A stretch of 53,883 nucleotides of DNA from Argonema antarcticum A004/B2 (GTDB taxonomy: Bacteria > Cyanobacteriota > Cyanobacteriia > Cyanobacteriales > Aerosakkonemataceae): positions 27,763 to 81,645 of the forward strand of contig NZ_JAIQZN010000021.1 of NCBI RefSeq assembly GCF_023333585.1, given 5' to 3'. The notes beneath the pieces are model-generated. The model saw only the letters and a program-made list of their open reading frames with translations. It ran no database searches and was not told the origin of the DNA. Both the position numbers and the translations under genes were made by a program. This document shows positions 18,746-27,651 of the stretch, one piece after another (the stretch's first letter is position 1; the number at the start of each line of letters is the position of its first letter).

Positions 18746-21598
18746 CTAGCCAGACATTCTTAGCAGGTCTAGTTGTTGAGACATAATCTCCATTTGTTGA
18801 GCCATTATCTCTTCAATTTCGCGATCGCCTACATTTTCCTCCTCGATTGTATTGTCTACTTGTGTAATTTTTTTGTCAGGCACTGCTGGATGAGAAGGTT
18901 CAATCCAATATCTTTTTCGCTCAAAAGGATAAGTGGGTAAAGGAATGCGATCGCGTCGCTCGTGGCGATAAAATTCCGACCAATTGACCAACACACCAGC
19001 TAGCCAAAGTCTTCCCAATGCGTTCAGAAAGAATGCGATATCTGACTGAGAATCTTTCGGATGGCGCAATGAAGAAAGTACAAATGTTTGAGTATTCCCC
19101 TCTAAATGCTCTCTGGCAAAGCTACTCAAAGTACGTCCCGGGCCAACTTCTAGGAGGATTCGCTTTGGTTCTTTTAGCAACTCAGCAATCCCGTCAGCAA
19201 AACGCACCGTTTGGCGTAGATGTTTACCCCAATAATTCGGATCGGTTGCTTCCATTTCAGTAATCCAAGTGCCAGTTACATTAGATATGAAAGGAATTTG
19301 AGGAGCCTTTAATTTGACTTTTCTAACTTCAGCGATGAACGGCTCGATAATGGGTTCCATCATCTCAGAATGAAAAGCATGAGAAGTATGCAAGCGACGA
19401 CAATCTAAACCGAGCTCCATCAAACGATTTTGCAGCTCGTCCACAGCTTTTATAGAACCAGAAACTACACACAAAGATGGTGCATTAATTACAGCCAGAG
19501 AAAGTTCTTCACTTAGTTCGATTTCCTTTTCCGATAGAGGTACAGCCAGCATTGCACCAGCCGGAAGTTGCTGCATCAATCTGCCGCGAGTGGCTACTAA
19601 TATCAACGCATCTTTCAAGGAAAACACACCAGCAAGAGTTGCTGCAACGTACTCGCCAATACTGTGACCGATCGCAGCTTCAGGAAGCACGCCCCACGAC
19701 ATCCACAACTGAGCTAAAGCGTACTCAATTATAAACAATACTGGCTGAGTAATATAAGTTTGTTTCAGTTGTTGTGCGGCTTCTTCTTCCCCTACTTCAC
19801 TAGGATACAAAACGGTACGCAAATCTATTCCCAAGTGCGGTATTAGGAGTTTGCAACAATCATCAATAGCATGAGTAAAAGTAGATTCGGTCTGGTAAAG
19901 TTCCCGCGCCATGTTCGCGTACTGCACCCCTTGGCCGGAAAACATAAACACGACAGGGCGACTACCAGACTCCTCATGATGAGAGTGGCAAATGTCGGTA
20001 ATTACTATTTTTTTATTTCCTTTTTCCTCACTTTTTAGACTCAGCGCTTGTACAGCATTGTCAATATTTTTACATACTAACATCCGGCGATAATCGAATA
20101 CTTTACGACCAACTTGCAGGGTGTAAGCCACATCAGCTAAATTGAGGTCTGGATGCTGTTTTAAATGTGTCGCTAAATTTGCCGTTGCTGTTTCCAAAGC
20201 CGAACTTGTTTTAGCAGAAAGAATCAACAATTGATACTTTCTCTCTTTCTCCTCTGCTACCTTTCTCCCACGCTCTTGATTTGGAGCTTCTTCCAAAACG
20301 ACATGAGCATTAGTACCGCCAATTCCGAAAGAACTGACTCCCGCACGACGAGGAATCCCCTCTGTTTTCCATTCACGGAGGGTGGTATTGACATAAAACG
20401 GGCTATTGGCAAAATCGATTTCGGGATTGGGTTTTTCAAAGTGCAAGCTGGCTGGTATTTTCTGATGTTTGAGCGCCAAAACTGTTTTGATTAATCCGGT
20501 TATTCCGGCGGCTGTATTCAAATGACTGACATTAGTTTTTACAGACCCGATCGCACAAAAACCCTTTTTCTTAGTTTGCGCTCCAAACACTTCTTGCAGC
20601 GCTCTAATTTCGATCGGATCTCCCAAAGAAGTGCCAGTTCCATGAGTTTCGATATAAGTGATAGTTTCAGGAGCAAAACGAGCGATCGCTTGCGCCTGAG
20701 CAATTACCTTAGCTTGACCCGAAACACTGGGTGCTGTATAACTAACTTTCGCCGAACCATCATTATTAATAGCTGAACCTTTAATAACCGCATCAATGCG
20801 ATCGCCATCCGCCAAAGCATCTTCTAATCTCTTAAGTACAACAATACCCACCCCATTGCCAAAAGTAGTTCCTCCTGCTTTAGCATCAAAAGCGCGAGTG
20901 CGAGCATCGGTAGAAAATATCCCACTTTCTTGATAGAAATAACCTTGTTTTTGAGGAACTTGAATTGAAACGCCACCAGCTAGAGCCAAATCGCATTCGT
21001 AACTCAATAATCCCCGACAAGCCGAATGAACCGCAACTAATGATGTAGAACAAGCCGTATTAACATTAATACTCGGCCCTTTCAAATTCAATTTATAAGA
21101 AATTCGAGTAGCTAAAAAGTCTTGACTATTGCCAATTCCCAGCGGTAAATAACCCAGTGATTGCAATAAATCCCGATTTGAAATAATATTATTCAGCAAG
21201 TACGTACTCATGTTAGCACCCGCATAAACACCAGCCAAACCTGTGTATCGTTCCGGGTCATACCCCGCATTTTCCAAAGCTTCCCAAGCACACTCTAAAA
21301 AAAGACGATGTTGCGGGTCTGTAATTTCAGCTTCTTTTGCCATCATGCCAAAAAATGAAGCATCAAACATCTCGATATCATCCAACACGAACCCAGCTTT
21401 CACATAGTTTTCGTCATTCAGCCAACTATCTTCTACCCCCCCATCCCTCAACTCTTCATCACTAAACACTGAAATCGACTCTACTTCATCACACAAATTC
21501 AGCCAAAACTCATCAACATTTTTAGCCCCAGGAAAACGACCAGCCATCCCAATAATAGCAATTGGTTCTAACATACTCTCTCCTTCCCATTTATCCAT
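18746..21598 (-). CDS. PKS protein KS-AT lacking its own ACP
   Basis: This carries KS (about 20-450; active Cys in TACSTS, ETHGTGT; the usual NVGH reads NVSH, with the catalytic His kept) and AT (about 560-850; GQGVQ, GHSIG, HAFH, so malonyl is expected), then a short tail ending in a helix IMAQQMEIMSQQLDLLR. There is no KR and no ACP; the acceptor ACP is almost surely the N-terminal one of the next protein. Two starts have strong Shine-Dalgarno sequences: 21598 (AGGAGAGG, 5 nt before) and 21574 (AAGGAG, 5 nt before). The frame is open to 21637 without an SD. It should extend the chain by one C2 unit and leave a beta-ketone for the aminotransferase. Confidence 0.94.
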   Translation of the reverse strand: MDKWEGESMLEPIAIIGMAGRFPGAKNVDEFWLNLCDEVESISVFSDEELRDGGVEDSWLNDENYVKAGFVLDDIEMFDASFFGMMAKEAEITDPQHRLFLECAWEALENAGYDPERYTGLAGVYAGANMSTYLLNNIISNRDLLQSLGYLPLGIGNSQDFLATRISYKLNLKGPSINVNTACSTSLVAVHSACRGLLSYECDLALAGGVSIQVPQKQGYFYQESGIFSTDARTRAFDAKAGGTTFGNGVGIVVLKRLEDALADGDRIDAVIKGSAINNDGSAKVSYTAPSVSGQAKVIAQAQAIARFAPETITYIETHGTGTSLGDPIEIRALQEVFGAQTKKKGFCAIGSVKTNVSHLNTAAGITGLIKTVLALKHQKIPASLHFEKPNPEIDFANSPFYVNTTLREWKTEGIPRRAGVSSFGIGGTNAHVVLEEAPNQERGRKVAEEKERKYQLLILSAKTSSALETATANLATHLKQHPDLNLADVAYTLQVGRKVFDYRRMLVCKNIDNAVQALSLKSEEKGNKKIVITDICHSHHEESGSRPVVFMFSGQGVQYANMARELYQTESTFTHAIDDCCKLLIPHLGIDLRTVLYPSEVGEEEAAQQLKQTYITQPVLFIIEYALAQLWMSWGVLPEAAIGHSIGEYVAATLAGVFSLKDALILVATRGRLMQQLPAGAMLAVPLSEKEIELSEELSLAVINAPSLCVVSGSIKAVDELQNRLMELGLDCRRLHTSHAFHSEMMEPIIEPFIAEVRKVKLKAPQIPFISNVTGTWITEMEATDPNYWGKHLRQTVRFADGIAELLKEPKRILLEVGPGRTLSSFAREHLEGNTQTFVLSSLRHPKDSQSDIAFFLNALGRLWLAGVLVNWSEFYRHERRDRIPLPTYPFERKRYWIEPSHPAVPDKKITQVDNTIEEENVGDREIEEIMAQQMEIMSQQLDLLRMSG

Positions 21599-21658
21599 TT
21601 CGACCTCTCCTAAAAATCTATCTAAATATGTCTTCATCTGTGGTAAAAATAATTGATA

Positions 21659-24600
21659 TTAACGATTCCTAGCTTGTTTAAACATTTCTTTTTGTCTGGC
21701 TAACGCTTCTTCCTGCTTTCTGACATGGCTATTAACTTCTTCAAACATCGGTTGCTCCCCATCATATTTTTGAGTCAAATATTCCGCCAATATTTTTATA
21801 CTAGGATACTTAAATAAGTCGAGCGCAGAAATATCTCGATCGAACATTTCAAGCAATTTTGCTTGTACCTTCACCAAAAGTAAAGAATGCCCGCCAATTT
21901 CAAAAAAATTATCATTAATCCCCACTTTTTCCAATTGCAATATCTCTTGCCAAACCTCAGCAATCAGTCGCTCGGCTTCAGTTTGAGGCATCACGTAATC
22001 CCGTTTCAAATCACGGCGATTTTCGGGTACTGGTAGGGCGCGATAGTCTACTTTACCGTTAGGTGTTAAAGGTAATGCCTCCAACTGTACGACAACTGAT
22101 GGCACCATGTAATCCGGTAACTTTTCTGCTACAAAGCTGCGTAGTTCTAGGTTAATATTATCTGAGACAATATAAGCAACTAAGCGCTTGTTATCTACTT
22201 CATCTTCTCTCTGAATAACCACAGCTTGCTTTACTGCAGGATGTTGGTTAAGTACATTTTCAATCTCCCCTAATTCAATGCGAAAACCGCGAAGTTTGAT
22301 TTGGCGATCGCTACGTCCCAAATACTCGATTTCTCCATTAAATCGATAACGACCGATGTCTCCACTCCGATAAAGATAAGCGCAATCTTCACTATTAAAG
22401 GGATTGGGAATAAACTTTTCTGCTGTTAGTTCTGGGCGATTGAGATAGCCTCGCGCTAAACCATCGCCGCCAATGCACAGTTCCCCCCGAACGCCGATAG
22501 GAACGGGTTGCAGGTGCGCGTCCAGCACGTATACTTGCATATTAGAAATGGGACGACCGATGGGAATTGAAGAAAGAGATTGGTTTTTGCTCGTGTCGTA
22601 CCAAGTCACATCTGCGGATACTTCAGAGGAGCCATAAAGGTTAATTAAAATACTTTGAGGCATCCTTTCTTGGAAGCGCTGACATAGTTCCACCGACAAA
22701 GTTTCTCCACTGCTAACCCAATACTTGAGTTTGGGAAGTCGGCTTTGTAAATCTGGAAAAGTTTCTAATAAGACGCGCAACAATGATGGCACTAAAACAA
22801 GGCGCGTAACCTGTTGCTGAGATAAAGTTTGAACCAGTTGATAAGGGTCTTTTACGATTTCATCGGCAATGATGACAGTTCGCAGTCCGTGCAGCAACGG
22901 AGCAAAAATTTCCCAAACTGAATCTATAAAATTTAACGATGTTTTCTGACAGCAAATCTCCCCTTGTTCAAAAGGATAAGGATTCCAATTCAAGCGATTA
23001 ACTGCACTGCGATGGCGACCGAGTACGCCTTTGGGAGTCCCGGTAGAACCTGAAGTGTAGAGGACGTAGGCGAGGTGGTCAGACAAATTTGAATTTTGGG
23101 TTTTAGATTTTGGATTGGAGATCGTGTCCCATTCGCGATCGAAATAAACAACTACTGGAGTTACATTCGCACTCAAAGCTGGTAGTTCTTTAATTAAAGT
23201 TTCGCGAGTTAATAATACTGAAACTTGAGCATCAGATAACATAAAATTCAGACGCTCTTGGGGATAGGCGGGATCTAACGGTACATAAGCTCCACCAGCC
23301 TTTAGGATGCCTAAAAGTCCGACTACCATTTCGAGCGATCGCTCTACACAAATCCCTACCAAAACTTCCGATCGCACTCCTAACTCTCTCAGATAATCCG
23401 CCAATCGATCGGCTTGTTGATTGAGTTCTCGATACGTTAACTGTCGATCTTTAAATACTACTGCAACTGCATCGGGCGTTCGCTCTACCTGAGCTTCAAA
23501 CAGTTCGTGAATACAAGCGTCTTTGGGGTAATCTGTTTGAGTGCAATTCCAATCTAACAACTGCTGTTTTTCAGATGATGTTAATAGTGGTAATTCATTC
23601 ACTCGCCGATCGGGATTGGCGACAATTGCTGTGAGTAACTGCTGGAAATGCTCGCTCGTTCTCGCGATCGTAGCTGCCTCGAATATGTCTGTATTGTATT
23701 CTATAGTTGCCATGAATTCCTCCCCTCTTTCTTCGATATACAAACTCAAATCGAATTTGGCAGTACCTCTATCGCTATCCAAACTACTCACCGTCAACCC
23801 CGATAACTCTAACGCTGGCATGGGAGTATTTTGAAGTGCGAACATCACCTGAAATAAAGGCGTGTAACTCAAAGATCGTTGCGGTTGCAGTGTCTCTACC
23901 AACTTTTCAAATGGCACATCGCAATGAGCGTATGCTCCTACGCACACTTGACTTACTCGACTTAACAATTCCCGAAAAGTAGGATTGCCAGATAAGTCAG
24001 TTCGCAGCACTAAAGTATTGACAAAACAGCCAATCAATTGTTCTATTTCGCTCATGTTGCGGTTAGCAATGGGGGAACCGATCGCGACATCTTCAATTCC
24101 CGTGTAGCGATACAGCAAGATTTTGAAAGCGGCTAACAATGTCATGAAAAAAGTCGCATCTTCGTTCTGACTTAGCGCCTTGAGTGCTTTAGTTAATTCC
24201 GCCATTATAGAGAAAGTTTTCCTCGCACCTCGGAAGGTTTGTACGGCGGGTCGAGGATAATCTGCGGGTAATTGTAGCACGGGAGGAGCGTTACCTAACT
24301 GCTGCTTCCAATAAGCGATTTGTGTTTCTATCACCTCTCCTTTTAGGGACTGTTGCTGCCATAAAGCAAAGTCGCCATACTGGATCGGTAGTTCGCTAAG
24401 AGGGGATGATTTGCTGTTGGAAAATGCTTCGTAAAGTGCTGCTAATTCGCGCATTAGTACGCCATAAGACCAGCCATCATAAATAATGTGGTGCATGGTA
24501 ACTAGCAGCACGTAATCTTGTTGACCAATTTGTAACAGCATCCAACGCAATAATGGCCCTTGAGATAAGTCAAAGGGTGATTGGCTTTGTTCAAGCGTAA

Positions 24601-25033
24601 GTTGCTGGATTTGGTTGTTTTGTTCTGATAAAGGCAAGTCGGATAAATTAACTATTGGTAACTTTATAGTGAGAGATTGAGAAATGATTTGGACTGGTTG
24701 TCCTTCCATCATTTTGAAAGTAGTTCGCAGGGATTCGTGGCGTTCTATAATTTCGTTGAGACTGCTCTCTAGTGCTGCTACATTAAGCTCACCTTTGAGT
24801 TCTATTGCTCCCTGTTCGTTGTAAGCAGAATTGTCGCGATCGATTTGTTGGAGTAACCACAGTCTTTGTTGAGGAAAGGACAGCGGTGCAGGGTTGTTAA
24901 GATCGCGTCTGGGAATCAGGTTTATGGGGGAATCAGACTGAATTTCACCCCGCAAGCGTTTGGCGAGAAGTGCTTGTTTGCTGGGGGAAAGTTGATAGCG
25001 TCTTGCTAGTATTTGTTGTTTGTTTATGTCCAT
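21659..25033 (-). CDS. NRPS module C-A-PCP, predicted beta-alanine or related beta-amino acid
   Basis: This is a 1124-aa single NRPS module. Domains: C (about 45-475, HHIIYDG at 181-187), A (about 500-985), PCP (about 1010-1080, GGHSLL). The pocket residues are I703 D704 W707 L747 V773 S775 L799 A807 D808 plus the A10 Lys, i.e. IDWLVSLADK. As in the other two condensation-linked A domains, the position that normally holds Asp235 is aliphatic and the acid sits one residue later, the pattern known for beta-amino acid activation. It follows the hydroxymalonyl cassette in the operon and should accept the chain from the KS-AT-KR-ACP protein. AGGAG lies 11 nt before the ATG. Confidence 0.94.
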   Translation of the reverse strand: MDINKQQILARRYQLSPSKQALLAKRLRGEIQSDSPINLIPRRDLNNPAPLSFPQQRLWLLQQIDRDNSAYNEQGAIELKGELNVAALESSLNEIIERHESLRTTFKMMEGQPVQIISQSLTIKLPIVNLSDLPLSEQNNQIQQLTLEQSQSPFDLSQGPLLRWMLLQIGQQDYVLLVTMHHIIYDGWSYGVLMRELAALYEAFSNSKSSPLSELPIQYGDFALWQQQSLKGEVIETQIAYWKQQLGNAPPVLQLPADYPRPAVQTFRGARKTFSIMAELTKALKALSQNEDATFFMTLLAAFKILLYRYTGIEDVAIGSPIANRNMSEIEQLIGCFVNTLVLRTDLSGNPTFRELLSRVSQVCVGAYAHCDVPFEKLVETLQPQRSLSYTPLFQVMFALQNTPMPALELSGLTVSSLDSDRGTAKFDLSLYIEERGEEFMATIEYNTDIFEAATIARTSEHFQQLLTAIVANPDRRVNELPLLTSSEKQQLLDWNCTQTDYPKDACIHELFEAQVERTPDAVAVVFKDRQLTYRELNQQADRLADYLRELGVRSEVLVGICVERSLEMVVGLLGILKAGGAYVPLDPAYPQERLNFMLSDAQVSVLLTRETLIKELPALSANVTPVVVYFDREWDTISNPKSKTQNSNLSDHLAYVLYTSGSTGTPKGVLGRHRSAVNRLNWNPYPFEQGEICCQKTSLNFIDSVWEIFAPLLHGLRTVIIADEIVKDPYQLVQTLSQQQVTRLVLVPSLLRVLLETFPDLQSRLPKLKYWVSSGETLSVELCQRFQERMPQSILINLYGSSEVSADVTWYDTSKNQSLSSIPIGRPISNMQVYVLDAHLQPVPIGVRGELCIGGDGLARGYLNRPELTAEKFIPNPFNSEDCAYLYRSGDIGRYRFNGEIEYLGRSDRQIKLRGFRIELGEIENVLNQHPAVKQAVVIQREDEVDNKRLVAYIVSDNINLELRSFVAEKLPDYMVPSVVVQLEALPLTPNGKVDYRALPVPENRRDLKRDYVMPQTEAERLIAEVWQEILQLEKVGINDNFFEIGGHSLLLVKVQAKLLEMFDRDISALDLFKYPSIKILAEYLTQKYDGEQPMFEEVNSHVRKQEEALARQKEMFKQARNR

Positions 25034-25083
25034 TTTTTTATAATCTCCTGGTATTTTTTTTAGCGCAGATGAATGTTGATTTT

Positions 25084-26148
25084 CTAATTGATGATTTCGA
25101 TGTTCATATATTTGGGGTAAGGTTGAATTGTTTTTAGATCGTTTTCGAGAATTACCAGCTCGCCGTTGCGATCGATTTCTTTGAATCCTGAAAATTTATA
25201 AGCGATGTACATCATCCGATTTCGATTGTTTGAAAGGAATTCTGCCCGCAATCGAACGTTATTATCCTTGGCGAGTTCGAGCAGATAATTTAGCAAAACT
25301 GTGCCGACACCTCTAGACATGACGCGACAAGACATAAGAAAGAGTTTTATAGTCCAGAAGCTGTCAGAATATTCGACGAGAGCTAAGCCGATTTTTCCAT
25401 AATTTCCATACTTATCATTTAAACTGGCGATGAGCAATTTGTGCTTATCCGATCGACTAAACATATTTAGTTCGTCATAGGAATATGTGTAACCTGTTGT
25501 GTTTAGTTGATTGGTGCGTACTGTTAGTTCTTCGGCTCGCTGTAAATCTTCTTCTTTAGCATCAGAAATCGTCAAGTGCATATTGAGGGTAGCTAAGAAT
25601 TCTTCTTGCGAACCGATGAATTCTGATTCAGCTTGATTTCGCTGGATATCGCTGATATACATCTGCCTTCTTTTTTGGGAATCCTCTGTGATAAAACGAG
25701 GATTCATTTCTGGCATTTCTAGTAGATATTCTAGGCGATCGACATTAATACAAAGGACTTCAGGAAGTGAAAATTTTACTTCTTCGAGTTCAAAAATTTG
25801 GTCGTCAACGAAAGCGATCGTATCTGTCGCGATATTAATTAATTTAGCAATTTCTTTAATCGAAGAAACCTTAGAATTCCAATGGATCTGAGGATAGATA
25901 AAATACTCCTGCAATCCTACTTCTTCAAGTTTCTCCATCGCACTACTATATTCATTCTTGCTAGCGATCGATTGTAAGATTCCTCGACTATCCAAAGTTT
26001 TGATTATCTCGATTATATCGCGTCGCAAAACAACTCGATCGCCTTCTAACAATATGCCGTTCCAGATGGTGTTATCCAAATCCCAAACTACACATTTAAT
26101 AACTTGCGTTTTTTCTTTGTCTATTCGCTGAGAATTTAAACCAATCAT
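25084..26148 (-). CDS. FkbH-like HAD-family glyceryl-ACP synthase
   Basis: This is a 354-aa FkbH-family protein. The HAD motif is VVWDLDNTIWNG (nucleophile D23, second Asp D25) with FVDDQ further on. A GNAT-like C-terminal half (about 190-340) contains SCRVMSRGVG. In FK520-type pathways this enzyme takes glycerate from 1,3-bisphosphoglycerate, removes the phosphate and loads glyceryl onto a dedicated ACP. The dedicated ACP and both dehydrogenases needed for later steps lie directly upstream in the operon; the gap to the acyl-CoA dehydrogenase-like gene is 4 bp. Together they point to a 2-hydroxymalonyl-ACP extender unit. Confidence 0.93.
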   Translation of the reverse strand: MIGLNSQRIDKEKTQVIKCVVWDLDNTIWNGILLEGDRVVLRRDIIEIIKTLDSRGILQSIASKNEYSSAMEKLEEVGLQEYFIYPQIHWNSKVSSIKEIAKLINIATDTIAFVDDQIFELEEVKFSLPEVLCINVDRLEYLLEMPEMNPRFITEDSQKRRQMYISDIQRNQAESEFIGSQEEFLATLNMHLTISDAKEEDLQRAEELTVRTNQLNTTGYTYSYDELNMFSRSDKHKLLIASLNDKYGNYGKIGLALVEYSDSFWTIKLFLMSCRVMSRGVGTVLLNYLLELAKDNNVRLRAEFLSNNRNRMMYIAYKFSGFKEIDRNGELVILENDLKTIQPYPKYMNIEIIN

Positions 26149-26152
26149 TTTT

Positions 26153-27337
26153 TCACGTCCTTGCTACTAATTCTTGAGATGTTGAACTGCGATTTTGTGA
26201 GAATATATATTCTTGATAACCATAATCAGCGATGGTTATCTGTTGAATTTGGGTGCTACCTTCGATGATTTCCATGATTTTTGCATCCCGTAAATACCGT
26301 TGAACTGGGTATTCGCTACTGCAACCATTTCCGCCGTGAATTTGGACGGCATCGTTGGCTACTTTAGTTGCGATCGTAGAAGCAAAATATTTGGCGATCG
26401 AGGTTTCCATAATAGATTTGGGGTCGCCACTATCTTTGAGATAACCTGCTTGATAACATAGTAATCTGGCGGCTTTGATATTCGCGATCGCATCAGTAAT
26501 CATTTGTCGAATTAGTTGATGCTCTTTGAGATAAACATCAAATTGCTTGCGTTTACTTGTATATTCAATGCAGGCTTCTAAGCAAGCTTGGGCAATACCA
26601 ACACAACCGCACGCGACACTGTATCGTCCCAAATCAAGTGTAGAAGATGCTACGTGAGAGAAACCAAAACCTTGCCTGCATACGAGATTTTCTTGGGGAA
26701 TTTGACAATTATTTAGGTGCAGTTCTGCTAACATCGAACCTCTGACACCTAACATTCCCAAAATTGGTTTAATTGAGAGTCCCGGACTGTTTTTTTCGAC
26801 TAAAAAAGCAGAGGGTTTACCTTCCCACTTGGCAAAAACTAAGAAAACATCGGCAATTTGTCCGTAAGTAATCCATTTTTTTTGCCCGTTTAAGATATAA
26901 GAGTCGCCAGAAAGTGTTGCTGTCGTCTCTACGGCTTTGGCGTCGCTACCTACGTTAGGTTCGCTCAATGCGAAGGCTGCGATCGCATCGCCGGATGCTA
27001 ATTTAGTCAGCCAATGCTCTTTTTGAAATTTACTGCCCCATTTGAGAATGGCATGAGCGACCATAGAATGAACTGTTAGCAAACACCTTAGCGAAGAACA
27101 TCCCCGTCCGATTTCCTCGTTAAGCAGACCATAGGCGATCGCATCCATGCCAGTGCCGCCCCAGTCTTCGGGTAATATGGCTCCTAAATATCCTTTGTTA
27201 GCTAGCTTTTGGATGATTTCGGGCGGAGTTCTTTCTTCGCGATCGATGCGATCGGCATGAGGAACTATTTCTTCATCTACAAAAGCTCTAAAAGAGGAGC
27301 AATTGTCTTTTTGCTGAGAAGTTAATTCGAGTTTCAT
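26153..27337 (-). CDS. Acyl-CoA dehydrogenase-like flavoenzyme, FkbI-like
   Basis: This is a 394-aa member of the acyl-CoA dehydrogenase superfamily, with the FAD-binding region FALSEPNVGSDA (near 130), WITYG and the C-terminal QIHGGNGCSSEYPVQRYLRD block. In methoxymalonyl-ACP pathways (FkbI, ZmaE and similar) such an enzyme performs the second oxidation, turning 2-hydroxy-3-oxopropionyl-ACP into 2-hydroxymalonyl-ACP. The cassette context, directly between the FkbH-like gene and the dedicated ACP, is the main reason for this reading. From the sequence alone it could be a general acyl-CoA dehydrogenase. Confidence 0.92.
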   Translation of the reverse strand: MKLELTSQQKDNCSSFRAFVDEEIVPHADRIDREERTPPEIIQKLANKGYLGAILPEDWGGTGMDAIAYGLLNEEIGRGCSSLRCLLTVHSMVAHAILKWGSKFQKEHWLTKLASGDAIAAFALSEPNVGSDAKAVETTATLSGDSYILNGQKKWITYGQIADVFLVFAKWEGKPSAFLVEKNSPGLSIKPILGMLGVRGSMLAELHLNNCQIPQENLVCRQGFGFSHVASSTLDLGRYSVACGCVGIAQACLEACIEYTSKRKQFDVYLKEHQLIRQMITDAIANIKAARLLCYQAGYLKDSGDPKSIMETSIAKYFASTIATKVANDAVQIHGGNGCSSEYPVQRYLRDAKIMEIIEGSTQIQQITIADYGYQEYIFSQNRSSTSQELVART

Positions 27338-27380
27338 TCTATCACTTAATCCTCAAAATGTCAACATCAAATCACTTGTT

Positions 27381-27632
27381 TTAATCTCTCGCCAGTACGG
27401 TACTTTTCCGTTCTAGTAACGACACCATAGAGTTGATACTCCTGAAGTTGGCAAATTCCAGGTCTTCATTTTCGATCGTCACTTCAAACTCTTTTTCTAT
27501 AAACAACACCAATTGCATGGCAAACATGGAATTGACGAATCCCAAAGCAAAGATGTCTTCATCATCCTGCAAGTCACGATCGCCAAAAAACTGAGAAAGG
27601 AATTTTTTGATTTTGTCTTTAGCTGCTTTCAT
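27381..27632 (-). CDS. Dedicated acyl carrier protein, FkbJ-like
   Basis: This is an 83-aa free-standing ACP. The phosphopantetheine site is Ser35 in ALGFVNSMFAMQLV. The (V/L)NS(L/M)FAMQLV form is characteristic of the ACPs that carry glyceryl and (meth)oxymalonyl groups, unlike the DSL or DSV motif of chain-carrying ACPs. It would carry the glyceryl unit made by the FkbH-like enzyme through both oxidations and present it to an AT domain. Confidence 0.92.
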   Translation of the reverse strand: MKAAKDKIKKFLSQFFGDRDLQDDEDIFALGFVNSMFAMQLVLFIEKEFEVTIENEDLEFANFRSINSMVSLLERKSTVLARD

Positions 27633-27651
27633 GTTCTGTAATTTCTAATGA

